From: Corythucha ciliata
Taxonomy: Eukaryota > Arthropoda > Insecta > Hemiptera > Tingidae
Reading direction: 5' to 3'
Length of the DNA: 64,000 nucleotides
Assembly (NCBI GenBank): GCA_038030265.1
Contig: CM075943.1
Coordinates: forward strand, 29,636,001 to 29,700,000
Below, one piece after another: positions 23,311 to 36,229 of the stretch (positions are counted from its first letter, which is position 1; each line of letters starts with the position of its first letter). Under the pieces are notes generated by a model. The model ran no database searches, was not told the DNA's origin, and worked only from the letters and a program-made list of their open reading frames with translations. The translations under genes were made by a program, and so were the position numbers.

Positions 23311-23508
23311 CTATGCGGCGAAACGATCCACTTTCAGACGACGGAGAACGAAGATAGCTTTTGAGAGCTTGTGACCTAAAATCACAATGTGTGAGTCCCA
23401 TGAGTGTCTACTGTCAATGGTGAGCCCCAGGAAGTCCGGAGGTGCCATTTTATTCTTCATTAGACGTAGCTTCACCCAAAATTGTTTTTCGCACTTAAAC
23501 GTATCCAC
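23311..23508 (-). pseudogene. Non-LTR reverse transcriptase fragment
   Basis: The minus-strand frame contains PPDFLGLTIDSRHSWDSHI and LSKAIFVLRRLKVDRFAA. This matches the conserved FLGxxIDxxLxWxxHI...KLxKAxFxLRRL segment of LINE reverse transcriptases, downstream of the catalytic domain. It is about 65 codons long and isolated. The stretch before it (QFWVKLRL) is also present, worn, in both arms of the fold-back at 2264-4327, suggesting that this fold-back captured part of a related LINE. Confidence 0.75.
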
Positions 23509-25079
23509 TCTGTACTATTGAGCCAACCACTTTATAGTAGCGAAGACGTATCCTTTTCGTCTTTGGTCCCTTTGCGCTTCTTTCCGTTACTGGATCCAAG
23601 AATAGAATTCACGAGAGCTCGAAGTAGGCTGCGTGCTCAACTCACCCTTTTATTCATTAGTTTCTGACCGCTGAGCTAAATTCAGGACCTGCCAGAATTT
23701 ACACGAATAGATCAATTTAGCCCAAATGTAGCTTGCTGTATCTCATACCTACCAGGCCGATAAAGACATTTGACTCGTGAATTTCGAGGGAAATTTTATG
23801 CTCTTCGTCACTTACTGGAAACATTTTCCCATAGTATGCGTAATTTTCGAGTTACAGGCATAAAACTGGGAAAACATCGACAAAATATTGGTTTTTTGGC
23901 TCTCCTGAAGTTTCCACGAGGAAATTTTGGTGAAAAACTCGTATTACATACATCCTCCATACGTCCCCAAATAAAACCCCAAAATTTCATCGAATTTTTT
24001 TTTTGAGAGAAAGATACTTTATTATGAGCACCAGATATGGTAACATAAGCGTCATTAATGAAAAAAAAAAAAAACTTGGATAAAAACAAACAAAGTATGT
24101 AGATAAAATGTTAACTAGAAACCGCGTAACTAATTGGTTAAATCATTTTATAATTAAATTTGTTCTCTCGTAATGACTTGGGAATCTTGTCCAGGTAAAA
24201 TAACTCGACTGCTGGACTATACCCACAATTTTGTTTTCACCGCTCACAATCATAAATAATACCATAATAGACAAACTGACTACCCTGTGTAATTGTAGGC
24301 CGGTTGGTATAATATTTTTGGGCAAATCAAGTACGTCTTTCTACCACCTGTATCATTAATCCTTGATGAGAACCTATAGATTTTTAATAACTTTTAATTA
24401 TGCAGAAATAATCCTAAAAGGATTATTGAAGTGTTTAAGTTCAGGTGGCTACTGTAACGTGTTATCTTTAATACTATAATATATATTATGTTGGTATTAC
24501 ATATTATATCATGTTACCTTTAATATGGTAGTTACATCATGACACAACAGAGAGTGGCGGCGGAATTGTGTTGGTTCAAGGGGGGCGAAAATTAAGGCTC
24601 TCCCCCCTACCCTTTCCCACCAAGCCCTTCACTACCATCCCATCCTTAGTTTTCATCGATAGAAAGGTGAAGTAGTGTAATTCTCAATTTTAAGTAAATA
24701 GAGGAGACAAGGTTATGTATGGAGGTGCTCAATAGTCTTGAATTTTCAGCATTTTGGGAATGATTTGAATGTGGTATACAATGGCCTGATTCTTGATATA
24801 GGCCAGTCAATATAAACATCAAACATCGCAAATATGCATGTAATTGTTTTTTCTTTTGCACATTGTTAGGGCTAATGAAAGTAGTTTATACTCAAGTTTG
24901 CAACCTTCAAAACCTTGTGCTCAACTCGTGGCACTCGAAAAACCACGAAATTCCATCAATTTTTTTAGGTTGTTAAACAAAAATACCAGAAGAAAGCGTT
25001 TTTCGAGCATGACCACAGTATACATTGTTGAAGCCAACTAAATGTGCTACAATTTAAGCCCAGTCCGAGCGTCCTACGT
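23509..25079. other. No gene seen
   Basis: Short frames without recognisable similarity. An AT-rich palindromic stretch lies near 24470-24530 and a GC-richer transposon-end-like stretch (GAGTGGCGGCGGAATTG) near 24553. Confidence 0.4.
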
Positions 25080-26535
25080 TTGTTATTTTCGGAGATACAG
25101 CCAATCAAAAAATATGTAATATCACCAAAAAGCGAGATTTTATTGATAGGATCATTTTTCAAGACCCGTAGCACTCAAACATAATGATCCCACAGAATAT
25201 CCACGCGAGAATAAATCTTAGGCAGCAACTCAATTTGAATCTGACGCTATTGCCTAAAATTTATTTTCGCGTGGATATTCTATAGGACAGGGTGGCTGGT
25301 ACTTGGATGAACAAAATAATAGGGGTGATTAAACATCAAAAATCCAACAAAAATTGTCTTATGACCTAGGGTCCGATTTCCTTTCCTAGTCGAGATAATA
25401 GATTTTTTCACGTTTTTCAGCACATCACTGGTTTTCGCAACAAAAACAGCTGTAACTTGCGAAGCATTCGTCCTAGATTGAATCCAACGACACCAATGAA
25501 AAGAGCACACTTTTTTCTGTGTGAGTAAGGACATTTTGTCCAAAGTTAGCGAAAGATTCTTGGAGTAAACTGGGGAAATATCAGGATATTTTAAAAAATG
25601 TCAGTTTTTGACAACTGTTCAAAGCTAGACTACATTAGCCATGGTGCTCCCAGCGCCCGGCAAATTCCTCTAAAACTGTATGAAGTAACTTGGTTTAATA
25701 CTTCATGCTTATTTTACTCCTGTCCTTCGCAATGTTTTGAGAAAAATCCATTGTTGTACCAAAAAATGAGGCAATCAGGCCCATTTTGAGTGCCTAAAAG
25801 AAGATACGAAAGCTATTTCAAGAAATTTTTTTCAGCTTATTCCACTTCTATTTGTCTGTCCTCATAGATTAGCATAGGAAAAGTGAATTAAGCTGAAAAA
25901 AAAAGTTTTGGGAATGGCTCTTGATCTTCTTGCAGGCACTCAAAATAGGCCTAATTGTCTCATTTTTTGGTATAACAATGGATTTTTATCAAGAAATTGC
26001 AAAGGACAGGAGTAAAATAAGCATGAAGTATTAAACTGAGTTACTTCATACAGTTTTAGAGGAACTTGCAAGGTGCTGGGAGCACCATGGCTAATGTAGC
26101 CTAGCTTTGAACAGTTGTCAAAAACTAACATTTTTAAAAACATCCTGATATTTTCCCAGTTTACTCAAAGAATCTTTCGCTATCATTAGACAAAATGTCT
26201 TTACTCACACAAAAAAAGAGTGTTCTTTTCAGTGGTGTCGTTGGAGTTAACCTAGGACGCTTACTTCCCATGTTACAGATGTTTTTGTTGTGAAAACCCG
26301 TGATGTGCTAAAAAACAACATATTGATTATCTGAACTAGGAATGGAAATCTGACCTTAGGTCATAGGAAATTTTTTGTTGCATTTTTGGTGTACAATCAC
26401 CCCTCTCATTTTGTTCACCCAAGTACCAATCACCGTGTATTTGAGTGCTACGGGTCTTGAAAAATTACCCTACCAATAAAATATCGCTTTTTGGCGAGAT
26501 TAGGTATTTTGTTGATTGACTGTATTTCCTGAACC
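25080..26535. mobile_element. Large palindrome with CAGGGTG-type inner ends
   Basis: The block 25080-25860 is inverted as 25865-26535. Clear pairs are GACCCGTAGCACTCAAA (25163) with TTTGAGTGCTACGGGTC (26441), and CTACATTAGCCATGGTGCTC (25631) with GAGCACCATGGCTAATGTAG (26080). CAGGGTGGCTGGTACTTGG (25290) and its worn inverse near 26421-26437 resemble Tc1/mariner ends, but the inversion continues about 100 bp outside them. Non-coding. Confidence 0.8.
25191..25285. mobile_element. Small hairpin MITE inserted in the palindrome's left arm
   Basis: Ends CAGAATATCCACGCGAGAAT and ATTTTCGCGTGGATATTCT are inverted over a loop that also pairs (TTAGGCAG and CTGACGC..TTGCCTAA). The right arm lacks it, so it was inserted after the palindrome formed. 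Confidence 0.75.
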
Positions 26536-27055
26536 CCTTAATAAATCCCTTAATTTTTTGTTTTTATTTGGACATACACTAGCAGATATCTGCGGCAGAT
26601 TTTGTGTTTCTCTCCGATGACTTTTCGCGTCGCTGCAACGCTAAACGCCGAAAAATCAGTTTGTTCTGTAGGTGTCTTTTTCATTTCTCAAGCAAATTAT
26701 CTAAAACTTTTAACACTCCTCAATGTTCAGAATTTGTATGGATCTTGTTATGTCACATACTTGAAGTGAAACAGTAACCACAAAAATTTCAAAAAATATT
26801 TTTCTGAAAATAAATAAATTAATTTTAACGCATACTAATAAATTATTAATTACCTACCTGCCTCTCTACAACCAAGATAGCTGAACTTACAATTTTAGAA
26901 AAATAAGTAACATTATACAAGGCACATACACGTCTGATTTGAAAGGAAATAAATTGCGGTTTTTCGGAAATAATTACTTCTTTAATTTATTTATCAATTA
27001 TTTGGCTAATTTGATAGGGTCACTCAAGACATTTTCAGATTAAATCGAACTCCTA
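26536..27055. other. No gene seen
   Basis: AT-rich, with no recognised protein and no organised repeat. Confidence 0.4.
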
Positions 27056-27370
27056 ATGGTTCGGTCATACTGGCGGACCCACCGCTTTGTTCGGAACCGA
27101 CTACGGTCATATTGGTGGCACACCAATTTGTCCCAAGAAGTCTCCGGACATTCTGGTGGCCCACCAATTTGTCCGATACACTACGGACAAATTGGTGGCT
27201 TCACCCACCAATATGACCGATGTGTTTCGGACAAATTGGTGGGTGAGGGAATTTTTCCCATCCACCAATATGACCGCCCACCAATTTTTCCGATACACAA
27301 CGGACATATTGGTCCGGCAATTCCTTCCATTACCGCACCCACCAATTTGTCCGTCCACTAATATGTCCGG
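27056..27370. repeat. Array of alternating inverted 15-bp motifs
   Basis: About 14 copies of CCACCAATWTGTCCG occur in 310 bp, 8 in one orientation and 6 in the other, mostly alternating, with spacers of 4-25 bp. Neighbouring pairs form short hairpins such as CCACCAATTTGTCCGATACA with its mirror. Two overlapping frames stay open, which is a by-product of the motif. It abuts the gypsy remnant on its right. Confidence 0.8.
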
Positions 27371-30300
27371 ACCCCGCATCATCCACCACGCTCCCGCCAA
27401 CGTCAGTCGAGTCCAAAGAGTACCAAGCATCCTCAGAACCGATCCCGCAGCCCATCACCTGCTGCCCAGCCGACTTGCTGGTATCATCGAAGCTGGGGTG
27501 ACAACGCCACTAAATGCACACGTCCATGCTCGTTTTCGGCGTCAAACACCAACGTCGATCAGTACTAGCGGCGACTGATCGCCTCACTCGCGGACGCCGC
27601 CTCTTCATTGTCGACCGTCTATCTAAGAAACAATTCCTACTAGACACGGGCTCCGATTTGTCATGTTTTCCACGACGTCTTCTCTCTGGCCGCCATCCTT
27701 GCACCGACTTCACCATGATCGCCGCCAACAAATCTCCGATTTCCACGTTCGGGTATCTCAAACTCCGACCTGATTTTGGTCTTCGTCGCGACTTCACGTG
27801 GTCATTCATCATCGCCGACGTTGAAGTCCCTATCATTGGCTCGGATTTTTTGGCCAACTTTTCTCTCCTCCCGGATTGCACGAACAACCGTCTCATCGAC
27901 TCAGTTACGGGCCTTTCAACGCCTTGCCTCACGTGCTCTACGAGCCAATCTAGTGTCAAAGCTCTCACCAACTTAATGTCGGAACATTCACCCTTCCACG
28001 ACGTACTATCCCAATATCCCCAACTCATCCGCCCACCAGGAACCCATCGCGTCGTTCGTCACTCAACCACTCACTTCATAAACACGAATCCCGGACCTCC
28101 GGTCTTCCACCCGAAAAACTTCGCATCGCCCAACAAGAATTCAACAATATGCTACAGAAAGGGATACTCCGTCGATCCGATAGTCCATGGTCTTCTCCTC
28201 TGCACATGGTCCCAAAAAATGACTCGACATGGCGTCCTTGTGGTTATTACCGCGCCCTAAACGCCAGGACCATTCCCAACAGATACCCCGTCCGACACAT
28301 TCACGACTTTTCTCACCGCCTCCGGGGAAGCACCATATTTTCTGCGATCGATCCTGTCAAAGCATACATGCAAATACCCGTCAATCCACCTGACATGCCG
28401 AAAACAGCCGTCACGACGCCCTTCGGGCTCTTCGAGTTTCCGTTTATGAGCTTCGGGCTCTGAAACGCAGGGCAGACGTTCCATCGACGCTTCATCGACG
28501 AAGTTCTTCACGGACTTGAATTCTGCTACCCCTATATAGACAACATCCTCATTTTCTTACCCAATGCTTCCACACACTGCACACATCTTCGCGCTGTTTT
28601 CGAACGCCTCGCAGAACACGGTATCACCGTCAACGCCAAAAAAAGCATCCTCGGTGCATCGAAAATAAATTTCCTCGGTTACGAAGTCTCAGCTGATGGA
28701 ACTCGACCACCACCAGAACGCGTAGCAGCCCTCCAAAACATCAGCCCACCCTCGTCTGCTAAAAGCCTTCGCCGCTTTCTCGGCATGCTAAATTTTTACC
28801 GGCGTTTCCTCTCATTCTGCAGCGGATTTCCAAGCCCCACTTAATTCTGCCCTCCACGGACTACGCGGCAACCAGTCAATCGTCTGGACACCGGAACTCA
28901 AACACAGTTTCCAAAAATGCAAAGAACACCTTGCACAAGTCACCCTTCTTGCTCATTCTGACTCTCAAGCTCGTCTCGGACTCTTCAACGATGCCTCTCA
29001 AACCGCCGTGGGAGCGTGCCTGCAACAACAAGTAGCTAATGAATGACAGCCACTTGCATTCTTCTCTCGGAAGCTAACTCAGCGACAAAAATAATGGCCA
29101 GCATTCTATAGAGAGCTTCATGCAGTTCACTCGGCAATTCAGCACTTCCGTCACGTCGTCGAAGCACAAACTTTCACGGTTTACACGGACCACAAGCCCC
29201 TAACTTTCGCTTTTAGCCAACGCAAGGACAAACTTCCTCCCGTTCAACTTAATCAGCTGTCGTACATCTCTCAGTTCACGACCGACATTCAGCACGTCAG
29301 TGGCTCTGCAAACATTGTCGCCGATGCACTATCTCGCGTCGATTCCGTCACCACTGCTTTAACCTCACCTGTCGATCTCACGAAGCTAGCTCAAGCACAA
29401 CTAGAAGATCATGAACTGCAAAACCTCATCACGAGTGATTCATTCCTCCGCCTAGAAAAGAATGAAAATTCCGGGAACCGACGCGACGTAACTCTGGTAT
29501 GTGACGCATCGACCCCCAACCTTCGTCCTTACGTCCCCAGATCGTCGCCAGATATTCGACTCCCTTCACAACCTGAGCCATCCCGGCGTCAAAGCTTCCA
29601 CTCGCCTCGTGTCCGAACGTTTCGTATGGCCTTGTATACGTCGTACTTGTCGTTCCTGGTCACAGTCGTGCGTTTCCTGCCAACGAGCCAAAGTATCTCG
29701 ACACCTATATACCCCTATCTCCTCCTTCCCCACACCGTCATCACGCTTCGACCCCTACCTCCCGCCGGCCTATACCACTACTGTCTTACTGTCATCGACC
29801 GCTTCACTCGTTGGCCCGAAGTCTGGCCACTCGAGAGCGCCACTGCAGTCAACGTTGCCGAAGCCGTCTTAAACTGCTGGATCTCCCGCTTTGGCACTCC
29901 TCTTCGGATTACCACAGATCAAGGGCGCCAATTCCAATCCGAACTATATCAACGCACGATATGCTGTAGAACAACTAGCTATCATCCTCAGGCTAATGGA
30001 TTAGTCGAACGTTTCCACCGTCAACTCAAATAAAGCCGCCCTCATGTGTCATCCCGAGATGAATTGGCTACACGCACTTCCCATCGTCCTCCTTGGCCTC
30101 CGTAGCGTTTTTCGGGAAGACCTCAAAGCCTCGTCTGCAGAATTGACGTACGGACAACCACTTTGCCTACCAGGAGATCCGCTAGACTCTCGACTGGACA
30201 GTCAACTCGAACTCGACCCATCCAACTTCGTTACTCGTCTCCGTCGTCAAATGGAAACCCTCCGACCCACCTCCACATCGAACCACTCAAACAAAAAACC

Positions 30301-30612
30301 GTTTGTTTTCCAAGACTTGTCCACATGTTCTCATGTCTTTCTTCGCAACGACATGCATCGTCCAACTCTTCAACCACCCTACACTAGACCCTACCCTGTT
30401 CTGAAACGAACCCCAAAGTCTTTCACCCTACTCATCAACGGAACAAACACTAACGTCAGCATAGACCGGCTCAAACCAGCAAACGTCATGCCCGACAATC
30501 CCTCTGTCACATCATTGAATTCAGCCGGGAAGGCCAACCTCATTCCTTCGACTCGTTCCGACCGTCACGTTCGCTTCGAGAATAATGGACTTCCAGTCTC
30601 CATGGGGGGCTA
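27370..30612 (+). pseudogene. Decayed Ty3/gypsy retrotransposon, gag end to integrase
   Basis: The order of domains is that of a gypsy-class element. A gag zinc-knuckle-like segment (CWYHRSWGDNATKC, about 27476-27520) is followed by an aspartic protease with LLDTGSDLSCF (27630-27665). The reverse transcriptase runs from about 28110 to 28830 and includes YIDNILIF in place of the YxDD box. RNase H follows (FNDAS near 28985, YTDHKPL near 29185, VADALSRVD near 29320), then integrase with an HHCC finger (29560-29690), a D-D-E core (VIDRFTRWPE, TTDQGRQF, NGLVERFH) and a GPY/F-like tail (30350-30480). Stops at 28461 and 29045 and several frameshifts (near 28110, 28830, 29490, 29760) kill it. The 5' LTR and most of gag are absent. 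Confidence 0.92.
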
Positions 30613-30613
30613 G

Positions 30614-30796
30614 TGTGGCGGCAAAGCATCCTCGTCGTTGTTATTTTTCTATGACACAATGTGTCATAGAAAAATTCACATGTCATGTGAAAAGAAGAAA
30701 TTCCAATTTTTTAGTTTAGTTGATTTCAGGAGAAATACAAAGTTATTTTGCTTAACCTTGTCTTCAATACGATCAAAGAGGTCGAAAGACCCTTCA
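30614..30796 (+). mobile_element. 3' LTR of the gypsy remnant
   Basis: A 183-bp segment runs from TGTGGCGGCAAAGCATCCTC to GAAAGACCCTTCA directly after the coding remnant. It matches the LTR at 14273-14442. A small inner hairpin (CTATGACACAATGTGTCATAG) is present. No matching target duplication can be assigned because the 5' end is missing. Confidence 0.85.
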
Positions 30797-32909
30797 AGAG
30801 TGAACATGGCGTCTGCGATGTTACCTGTCTGATTATAGGTTCTCTACCCTGAGAAGCCCTAAGCCCTAGAATAAGAAGTAGTATGTACACCACGAAGTTA
30901 AAGTGAATTTTCAAGCCTCGAGGAGTGGCCGAACGAGGCGAGTCCGGCCATCTCTCTTCTCGTCTCGAAAAGACGCACTTTAGCTCCTGCGTATACTTAT
31001 AGCTATACATGCTATGCTATACATGTAGGTTTCTTAGTTCAAAACATTCAAATATATTTACGTAGCAAAGTGTGGGATCACAGGTAGGGGCGTAACTAGA
31101 AATCTTCCCGGAGGCTGCTGTGTGCTCGTGGGGGAGGGGAGATGTAATAAATGTCCTTCATATTGCTTAAACCCTCTCCAGGGAGGGGGGCCGATAGGTG
31201 GATCGCCCCCATTTGTCAGATGGCAGGGGTAAAGTGTCGAAGAAGAATCAATACTACAGGGTGTTCCAGGAGGAAACGTCAATACTTGCACATGTTGTGC
31301 TACTAAGTAGGGCGAACGAGAATGACTATGGACATAGGGTCGGAAACGCTTTGTTTAAGAGTTACATGGAATTTAGTGTTTTTTAAGCCAAATCACCTCT
31401 TTTCCACAAAAAGCGGTTTTAACGTACTAACCGTTCAACATAGAACAAAATAAATTACATTTCTGAAAAGAGCACAAAATTTAACATTGGAAAAATCAAT
31501 AATAACATAATAAAATCGTCTTTATGTACGTTTAGTTATTTTTAGAAAAATCGAAAAAGTGTTGCGGTGAATTTCCTAGTTTCTTTCAGGAGCGAATTTC
31601 GCTCAATCTTTAGTTGGTCGGGCATTGACCAATTATTGTAAAAACATGCCCATTATGTGAGCTTTCATTTGACGTAAGAAAATTGAAAATCGGTTGGTTT
31701 TTTACTGAGATATGACACGAAAGGTTCGGAAAAACAGTGCAAAATCGTCAAAATAAGCCATATTGCAACTGTCAGGTGAAATCCCCCAAAATTGTTTCCG
31801 ACGTCAAAATAACCCCATAATTCAAGGAACCAAATATTTTAAGAAAAATCAGTGCATCATGTCCATCATCTTCGCTTGGTCCTCGAATAAGAAGCGAAAA
31901 GGATAGAATAAGAACCTTGGGTGCAGTGTTCGGGATAGAATAAGATTGGCATTGAAGCCTGGGGGGGCGAAACCCCCTCATACTACATTCCGGAGGGGCG
32001 GCCGCCCCTCCTCCCCCCCCTCCGGTTCCGCCGCCACTGCAACAGACTACGAACTTTCTCAGCCGGCACACTTCTAAATGAAAAAAATAAAACAAAAATG
32101 CAAACTTCTTCAATTTTTTAAAGAAGTTCATGGTGCTCGCGTTTTCTGGAAGGTGGTCTGGCTTTGAATACATTCTCCACCCTCCCCACCCAACACGTGC
32201 GAGGGGTAACGCTCCTGGAGAGTGGAGACAGCCTTGTCATTTGACAGAAAATAACTATTTGACGACGAAATAAGGTGTCCCAACATCGTGTAGCTGTTCT
32301 GTTCGTGAAGATTTCTCCTCCACAATTTTCAAGTGGCTGCAAAATCACATCATGGTTTCATAGAAGAGGGTCTTGGATCCCAGCACACGCCTAGTAATAT
32401 GATGAGCACAGTACTATTTTATGGAAAGATTGAGTTAAGGTTTCAATGTTGTTGAAGTTTTCTTTTACATTCGCAAGGCCTTTACACATGTGCACCATGC
32501 AATATTCTTGTGGACAAATTGGTGTGGTGTAGTATATGTGAGGCGTCGCACTATAGGCCTTATAGAGGGTTGGAGAGTGGTGGTCCTCAATTCGGCACAA
32601 TTTACGTTTCGGCACAGCTCTGAGACCTGAAAATGACGGTACGATTCGGCACATCTACAAAGAATGTTAAGACCGACTACGTTCTCTACACTTCTACAGT
32701 TCCGAAAGAAATCGCCAATCAAACCCCCTCATCAAACTAGGACATTTCGGGGGTTCTACAGAGTTCTTTTGAGATACTGTCCCTCCTCCACAACTTCGTA
32801 CAAATGTTGTTCATCTCTAGGGGGCCAGGTGCCTCCAGGCTGTGCTGAGTAGTAGCAACATTAATTGGCTCGATAACCATGGATCGTGCCGAAACGGGTG
32901 ACGCCCATC
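30797..32909. other. No host gene; fragments of transposon ends
   Basis: At 31255-31285 TACAGGGTGTTCCAGGAGG looks like one end of another Tc1/mariner-type element, with no partner end found. GC-rich blocks at 31960-32040 and 31120-31210 resemble worn non-autonomous transposon ends. No conserved protein was recognised. Confidence 0.5.
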
Positions 32910-33035
32910 CAGCAGAGGACGAGAATTGGCGTTGTAATTAGTAAGTCAGCTATGATTGCTAAGGGTGTTCTTCAGGGCATCACAGCGCTCCGTCCAATTC
33001 TGTTTCTTTCGTACATATCCGCGCCGCGGCCAAGT
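32910..33035 (+). pseudogene. Short reverse transcriptase fragment
   Basis: The frame gives ISKSAMIAKGVLQG then RPILFLSYIS, matching the GVPQGSxLGPILFLxYIN block of LINE reverse transcriptases. About 40 codons remain, with mutated Ser/Gly positions and a frame change right after. Confidence 0.65.
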
Positions 33036-33079
33036 TCAAAGATGAATGGATTCACAGTCAATGGCTTGGAGCTTTTCTG

Positions 33080-33222
33080 CGGTTTGACCTTTTGCCGTCA
33101 TTGGACCCTGCATGACTGTTGGTTTGACCTTTACTGTGGCCTGGTCGGACCATGGCTGTGGGTGGACCGTTGCTGTGGCTGGACCTTGGGCTGTGTTTGG
33201 GCCCTTCTTTGTGGTTTTGCGT
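33080..33222. repeat. GC-richer minisatellite
   Basis: About five loose units of roughly 28 bp resembling GGTTTGACCTTTGCTGTGGC with TGGACC occur head to tail. They create open frames rich in Trp, Cys and Gly that I do not regard as a gene. Confidence 0.65.
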
Positions 33223-36124
33223 AGCTTCGCTGATGGTGGTTGGATCAAGAGTGAGTACGACTGAACTGGGTCTGTTACTCACCGGCGTGGGCTTTCTATG
33301 GAGGCCCAGATTTGAAGATTGAATCGAAGAAAATAGGAAAATCAAGTATCCTTAACGTCATATTTGACACTATATAGCGAGATACTAAAACATTTTTGTA
33401 ATTGTGGAGGGGGGGGGGGAGTTCCGCGAAAGAGCCCCGTTGAGTTCCATCACTTCCATCTCTGTACCCGAATATTCTCGCTACGGCCCTCGTTCAAAGC
33501 GCCTGGATCCGCCTCAGGTGGGCTATCCGGCATCCGCATATACCCCTGGACAAATAAGGCGAAGCGTTTTCAATCATTCAAGGCAAGCGCGTTCCAAATT
33601 ATGTCATTTTCTTGAAAGCCAATTTCTCCCGGCTCCGCTTTTGTTTCTTCAGAAACACCCTGTCATTCATTGATAATATTATTTCGATTCATACTAATTA
33701 TTTGAAACAGAAACTGCTACAGCTAGTTCTCCTCGCCTACCCAAGCTAATTCGAGGGGTTATCCAGAAACATTCAATCAAAAGTTGATCTCTGTACATCT
33801 TATTTTAGCGGTCGATGCACTCTCAGCTGGGAGCAATGAGGTTTATTACGTTGTAAAAATGGCATTTAAACCCCATTCTTCCTCTAATCAAATTGAGAAT
33901 GCGCAGATTTTTTTTTTTTTTTTTTTTTTCAGAGCAGCAATTTTGTTCTTGTGAGTTGTTGATTTGGTGTTCAGCAAATCATCTTGACTGCAGGTTGTGG
34001 CATTGGTCTTATTGTTAGTGATGTTCAATATTAAAAAAGGAATAAACGAAATTCTCAGTACTAAGAAAAGAAAACAGGGTTGCAAAAATAAAAATAATAA
34101 TGTGCCTTCTGATAGAAATCTTCTTTGGCGTCTTCGAGGTCATGTCCAGGTCGCCTTTGTTAAAGAGACCCCTCCTGAAATAAGCGATCCCTTCTTTAAC
34201 TCGCTTATAAATACGACGCTCCCCATATTTTCATTATCTAATTATTCTTTCATTTTTTTCGTAACGCGTGGTGTTTGCTGGGTGAAGTTGTTTTTTTTTT
34301 TTTTAGTCTGGTGGAACACAAAAACGAGTCCGATCTAATCATTTGACGCGAGACGCTCGACGGAACCGTACGTACTGCAGTGACAGGGAAAAGAGAGTGG
34401 TCATCGTTGACGATTTTGGGGCACAAGCAGAGAAAACAAAATCCAATTTCGTTCTTTAGCTCATTTATCGGCAACTGAAACTTCAACAGCCAGGTGAGAG
34501 ATATCAAGTTTTGTGTGATTTTTGATGGCAAAGGTTTCGAGTGAATACAGACTTCTTATAAGATGGTGGATTTCACCACTGTGAGCTAAGGTTGGAGCTA
34601 CCAGACTCGAACCTTGCTTACAATAATTCAACGCATTTTTTTTTTTTTTTTTTTAATCCGAGATTCACTGAAATTTAATTAAGCCGAATCTTTTTTTTTA
34701 ATATTTCAACTGCCATAACAACCTACGAGTTTAGATGTCGATAAGAGTTTAGAATACGTACAAGGTCGGCACGAAACCCTAACTATTTGTAAAAACAAGC
34801 TAATCGTCTTCAATTTTTTAAAATATTCATGATCCTTGATAAAGCCGGAACGTTGAAGGAAATCGTTCTCCGTTTTACTTCGTTTTACTTCCAACCCTGT
34901 TTCCTGTTTTGAAAACTGTCATGCATCATTTCCATCCACCGGCACTTCTCTCTCTTTAAATCGGAAAGAGAAGCTAATATTTTCCTGTTTTTTGTTCCAA
35001 AAAACGTATTTCACTTCATTTAATCTCACTGAAGCGAATGAAGAATAATTGGTCAGTATAGTATCTTTCTATCCACTGCTCATTCCGTGAAAACCATATA
35101 GATATATAGTCCTCACAATTACCTATTCGGCTATAGAGCTGAATTCACATCACTCAAAAGCAATGCTCCTTTTAAGAGGGCAATGTAAAATTCTGCTATA
35201 ATATTGTTCCGTAATAAATCACGTGCGTTGATTCATAAAATAGCGAATCACAGCGGTATCTCCTAGATTTTCGCCGATCGACTATCCATGACCAAGAACA
35301 TTACGTAATTCATATATCCTCTTGGTATTACGAGCAGTCTTCTTCATTCTCTAATTCATTTCTGTTTAAACGGCAGAGTTTTTCTGTTGATTATATGTTT
35401 TTACACGTGACTGTTATCTAATGGCTATTTTTCATAAGAATTACCTATCGCACGACACCAGGGTTTTCGAATTTTCGTACTTATTGTTGTTTAATTATTT
35501 TCTATACAGTTTACCTGTCATATCCTTCATAACGGTTCAAGAATTATGTGATTTTATTATTTTGTGAGTTTTAGTGTTGTGAGTGTTTGTGTTGTTATTT
35601 AAATTTCTAAAAAATTAAGGCCGAAACAACTTGGAGAAACCAGTTTCCATACGTATCTGTCAGCAGGATTGTCCGGAATTATATTTGACATGTGACAAAG
35701 AAATTTGTTTCTGCGTGGATGCCTTGAAAATGGGGTGTACTACCCCGAAACTAGTCGGCATTGTAGCAATAAAATGAATGGTTTATTTAAATAAATTAGG
35801 TTATTACCTAGAGTAACATGGTTTTATTTAATTAAAGTATCCATCTACAGTGAAGGGAAATAGAGTTTAATCTAATGCGTCGGGTTCCAAAAACTCAACG
35901 GTTCAAATAGGGATGATCGAGCGAAATTCCGTTTCCCACTTTCAACATTTCGACCCCAAGATGTGACAAAAAATTCCAACAGAACACCATGGACGAAGAT
36001 AGCAGATATTCCTGGGGGGGGGGGGTCCCCAAAAATGATTTTGTTAAAGTAAGGAATCGATTCCGGGGGTTGGGGGGGGGGCATAATGAAAATTGCGGAG
36101 AGACAAAAATGTTGAAAATCCCTA
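33223..36124. other. No gene seen
   Basis: Several poly-T runs (33907-33929, 34289-34302, 34637-34654) and poly-G runs (33406-33419, 36015-36026, 36074-36081). No recognised protein on either strand. Confidence 0.45.
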
Positions 36125-36190
36125 AACCCGTGTATTATTTTATATTATTATTTTATTTTTATTATTATTTTATTATTATTATTTTATATC
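36125..36190. repeat. (TTA)n-like low-complexity run
   Basis: Runs of TTATTATTTTATT with little interruption. Confidence 0.8.
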
Positions 36191-36229
36191 TGAACCTTAG
36201 GTATGGGTACGGACTGTACACCCGGACTG

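Noticed and set aside
27514..28028. 172-codon antisense frame over the gypsy protease
   Set aside because: It is the complement of the protease region, whose DTG motif is clear on the plus strand.
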